Below are positions 62,032 through 64,000 of a stretch of DNA of 64,000 bases, piece by piece. The DNA is from Bacteroidales bacterium UBA6192 (lineage in GTDB: Bacteria; Bacteroidota; Bacteroidia; Bacteroidales; F082), in NCBI GenBank assembly GCA_002422725.1, contig DITE01000061.1:20237-84236 (forward strand). Reading direction: 5' to 3'. The translations under genes were made by a program, and so were the position numbers. Position 1 is the stretch's first letter, and every line of letters starts with the position of its first letter. The notes beneath the pieces were generated by a model that saw only the letters and a program-made list of their open reading frames with translations, was not told the origin of the DNA and made no database searches.

Positions 62032-63492
62032 ATGAAAAAACAAATTTATATCATTGCAGTATTGGCATTCATGATTGCTTTATCATCCTGTGAGGACTAT
62101 CTGGACTTAAAACCGGTTTCGCAGGGCATAGCAATCACCAATACTTCCGCTGATTCATTATTGTTTAAAACCCCTTCGGAAGTTGAAGCAGCACTTGCAG
62201 GAGCTTATGCTGATTTCAGAAACGAATATTTCTCGCTGGATTATTTTGTCAATGGCGACGCACAATCGAATGATGCTTATGCAGGAGCTGATAATCCTGC
62301 CAACTTCCAGATTGATGAATACAGTATTGATGCAACCAACTCGAATGTTAGCCGCGACTGGGCTTACCTGTACTCAACGATTGGGAAAGTCAATGCTGTT
62401 TTCAACAATGTTGAGGCTGTGCCTGAGTTAAGTGACGTACGCAAGAAGGAAATCAAAGGCGAAGCAGCCTTCATCAGGGCATTTATGTATATACAGCTGG
62501 TTCAGCTTTGGGGCGATGTTCCTTTGCAATTAACCGAAGTTACAACAATCAGCTATGACCTTCTCGACGAGTTGTATCCCATTATGTTCCCCGCGCGCAC
62601 CCCTGTAGAGGAGGTGTATGCTCAAATAATCAGCGACCTTGAGCTCGCTGTTGCCAATGTTAAAACTGTTCAGCCCGACAAAGGCTTTGCCACAAAAGGA
62701 GCTGCAAACGCCTTACTTGCAAAGGTGTATGCCGCCCAGGAGCCACCACAATGGGACAAGGTGCTTCAATACTGCGATGCAGTGATTGGAGGCGGATATT
62801 CCTTGTTGCCCGAATACGATATGTTGTGGAACAACGAAAATGAAAACAGCATTGAGTCCATTTTCGAGATAAACTATGCCGGCACAAGCGAAAGCGGAAA
62901 TTGGGGAGCCAGCATGTTCAGGGGTCTGGACTGGAAGAAGTTCAACACTCCATCCAACGATCTTTTCAAGGCATTTGACGATGAACAGGACATGATCCGT
63001 AAAAATGCATCCATCATTTTTGAGGATGTTTCCGGAAAATGGACCGACCCTTACTGGCCTCAAACCAACTTTCCATTTGTGAACAAATACAGAATATTCA
63101 GCAGCAACAGCCCACAGAACTACATTCTGCTCCGTTTGGCCGACATCATTTTGCTTAAAGCTGAAGCCCTGAATGAAGCCGGAGACCTTAGTGCAGCAGC
63201 TAACCTGGTCAACCAGATCAGGTCGAGGGTTGAACTTGCTGAAACAACAGCTGTCACGCAGGAAGCCATGCGCCTTGCCATAGAAAAAGAAAGAAGGCTT
63301 GAACTGGCCTTTGAAGGACATCGATGGTTCGACCTGAAACGAACCGGCAGGGCAATTCCTGTGATTAACAGCACCATTGGTCCTGATGGTGCCTCAATGG
63401 GTTATAATCTGACAGAAACCCGTTTGTTGTGGCCAATACCTCAGGCTGAGCTTGATAAGAATACCAAACTCATTCAAAATCCTGGCTATTAG
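62032..63492 (+). CDS. SusD-family surface glycan-binding lipoprotein (second pair)
   Basis: The 486-residue SusD/RagB protein has a lipobox at Cys20 (ALSSCEDYLD). It has SusD_N (LDLKPVSQG), the helical core EAAFIRAFMYIQLVQLWGDVPL, and the C-terminal signature KERRLELAFEGHRWFDLKRTGRA, ending NPGY. It starts 12 bases after the second susC. The C-terminal motif is closely similar to that of the first SusD, while the middle parts differ. Confidence 0.94.
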   Translation: MKKQIYIIAVLAFMIALSSCEDYLDLKPVSQGIAITNTSADSLLFKTPSEVEAALAGAYADFRNEYFSLDYFVNGDAQSNDAYAGADNPANFQIDEYSIDATNSNVSRDWAYLYSTIGKVNAVFNNVEAVPELSDVRKKEIKGEAAFIRAFMYIQLVQLWGDVPLQLTEVTTISYDLLDELYPIMFPARTPVEEVYAQIISDLELAVANVKTVQPDKGFATKGAANALLAKVYAAQEPPQWDKVLQYCDAVIGGGYSLLPEYDMLWNNENENSIESIFEINYAGTSESGNWGASMFRGLDWKKFNTPSNDLFKAFDDEQDMIRKNASIIFEDVSGKWTDPYWPQTNFPFVNKYRIFSSNSPQNYILLRLADIILLKAEALNEAGDLSAAANLVNQIRSRVELAETTAVTQEAMRLAIEKERRLELAFEGHRWFDLKRTGRAIPVINSTIGPDGASMGYNLTETRLLWPIPQAELDKNTKLIQNPGY

Positions 63493-63521
63493 CCTATATT
63501 TAGGTTGACCTGCAAATACAA

Positions 63522-64000
63522 ATGATCATGCCAATAAAAAGCCATCAGCTTATGTCAGTTGCGTTACTTTTTCTTGCATTGGTGCTACAACTGGTGGCAT
63601 GTAAAAGCAAAGAAACGCCAAAAGATACGGATCCGATACCCAACGACACCTTGCCCAAAGCACAGGTCTGGGTGACTTCCGGCGATCAGACCAAACTCCT
63701 TACAAAACATGAGAGTTTAAATATCAGAGCTGTAGATCCCACCTTATGGCCTGTCGTCAGGATCGACACCAGTATCAGATTTCAAGCCATTGAAGGCTAT
63801 GGGGCTGCCCTAACCGGTTCATCAGCCTACCTCATTAATCAGAAACTTTCAGGTGTTGAACGGCAAAAGCTGTTAAGTGATTTGTTTGACCCTGAGGACG
63901 GTATAGGTATTTCGTATCTTAGACTGACTATGGGTGCATCTGACTTTTCACTATCCGACTTCAGCTATAATGACCTGCCTGTTGGCCAGACCGATTTTAA
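63522..64000 (+). CDS. GH30-type glucosidase, N-terminal part (cut by window end)
   Basis: The frame opens at 63522 or 63528 and runs off the right edge without a stop. The roughly 159 visible residues begin with a lipoprotein signal (LVLQLVACKSKE). They continue with VWVTSGDQTKLL, RFQAIEGYGAALTGSSAYLI and GIGISYLRLTMGASDFS, which is the start of a glycoside hydrolase family 30 enzyme (glucosylceramidase / beta-1,6-glucanase type). The catalytic glutamates lie outside the window. In a laminarin locus it would cut beta-1,6 branches. It follows the second susD by 29 bases and appears to be in the same operon. Confidence 0.85.
   Translation, partial: MIMPIKSHQLMSVALLFLALVLQLVACKSKETPKDTDPIPNDTLPKAQVWVTSGDQTKLLTKHESLNIRAVDPTLWPVVRIDTSIRFQAIEGYGAALTGSSAYLINQKLSGVERQKLLSDLFDPEDGIGISYLRLTMGASDFSLSDFSYNDLPVGQTDF

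Overview
The window is about 64 kb of a Bacteroidota chromosome, most likely an anaerobic or facultative, polysaccharide-degrading member of the Bacteroidales or a relative. The reasons are two SusC/SusD pairs, type A and type B C-terminal sorting signals of the type IX secretion system (T9SS), SprB-like repeats, a reg_prop/Y_Y_Y/HTH regulator, and several promoters with the phylum-specific -7 element TAnnTTTG instead of a sigma70 -10. Few genes have a strong Shine-Dalgarno sequence. No tRNA, rRNA, CRISPR array, insertion sequence or phage gene was seen.

Layout. (1) 0.4-12.7 kb: a TPR sensor histidine kinase, then two very large secreted proteins, a subtilisin-like protease with a type A T9SS tail and an Ig/SprB-repeat adhesin with a type B tail. 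(2) 12.8-15.2 kb: housekeeping genes for a YebC regulator and RmuC. (3) 15.3-20.2 kb: an eight-gene plus-strand operon resembling arsR-arsE-arsF-arsG (organoarsenical detoxification), extended by an ArsP-like permease, a rhodanese, a small lipoprotein and an outer-membrane barrel. (4) 20.2-32.0 kb: mixed single genes: MscS, DUF4256, ChrA/DoxX, VOC, DUF1801, DsrE-like, an AsmA-like protein, an M20 amidohydrolase, alanine racemase and a secreted hypothetical protein. (5) 32.2-34.8 kb: a second, compact arsenic operon, arsR-arsC-arsM-acr3, whose promoter overlaps a perfect inverted repeat. (6) 34.9-37.6 kb: a rhodanese, DUF2750 and an ABC-F ATPase. (7) 37.7-43.8 kb: a minus-strand NAD-linked [NiFe] hydrogenase operon (hoxF-hoxU-hoxY-hoxH-hoxW) ending in a dihydroorotate-dehydrogenase-like flavoprotein and a clear intrinsic terminator. 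(8) 43.9 kb to the right edge: a beta-glucan (probably laminarin) utilisation locus with a regulator, SusC/SusD, two GH16, GH3, a PKD surface lipoprotein, a second SusC/SusD and the start of a GH30 gene cut by the window end.

How the genes fit together. The glucan locus would capture and depolymerise beta-1,3(/1,6)-glucan at the cell surface. Every enzyme and binding protein in it, apart from the two SusC barrels and the regulator, carries a lipobox. The hydrogenase would vent or recover reductant from fermenting the resulting glucose. The two arsenic operons look complementary: one handles arsenate/arsenite by reduction, methylation and Acr3 efflux, and the other looks built for organoarsenicals, with thioredoxin-like proteins, two permeases and its own outer-membrane parts. 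The best candidates for something undescribed are the outer-membrane extension of the arsEFG-like operon, the DHOD-like protein that lacks the catalytic Cys inside the hydrogenase operon, and the internal terminators and shared motifs of the glucan locus.
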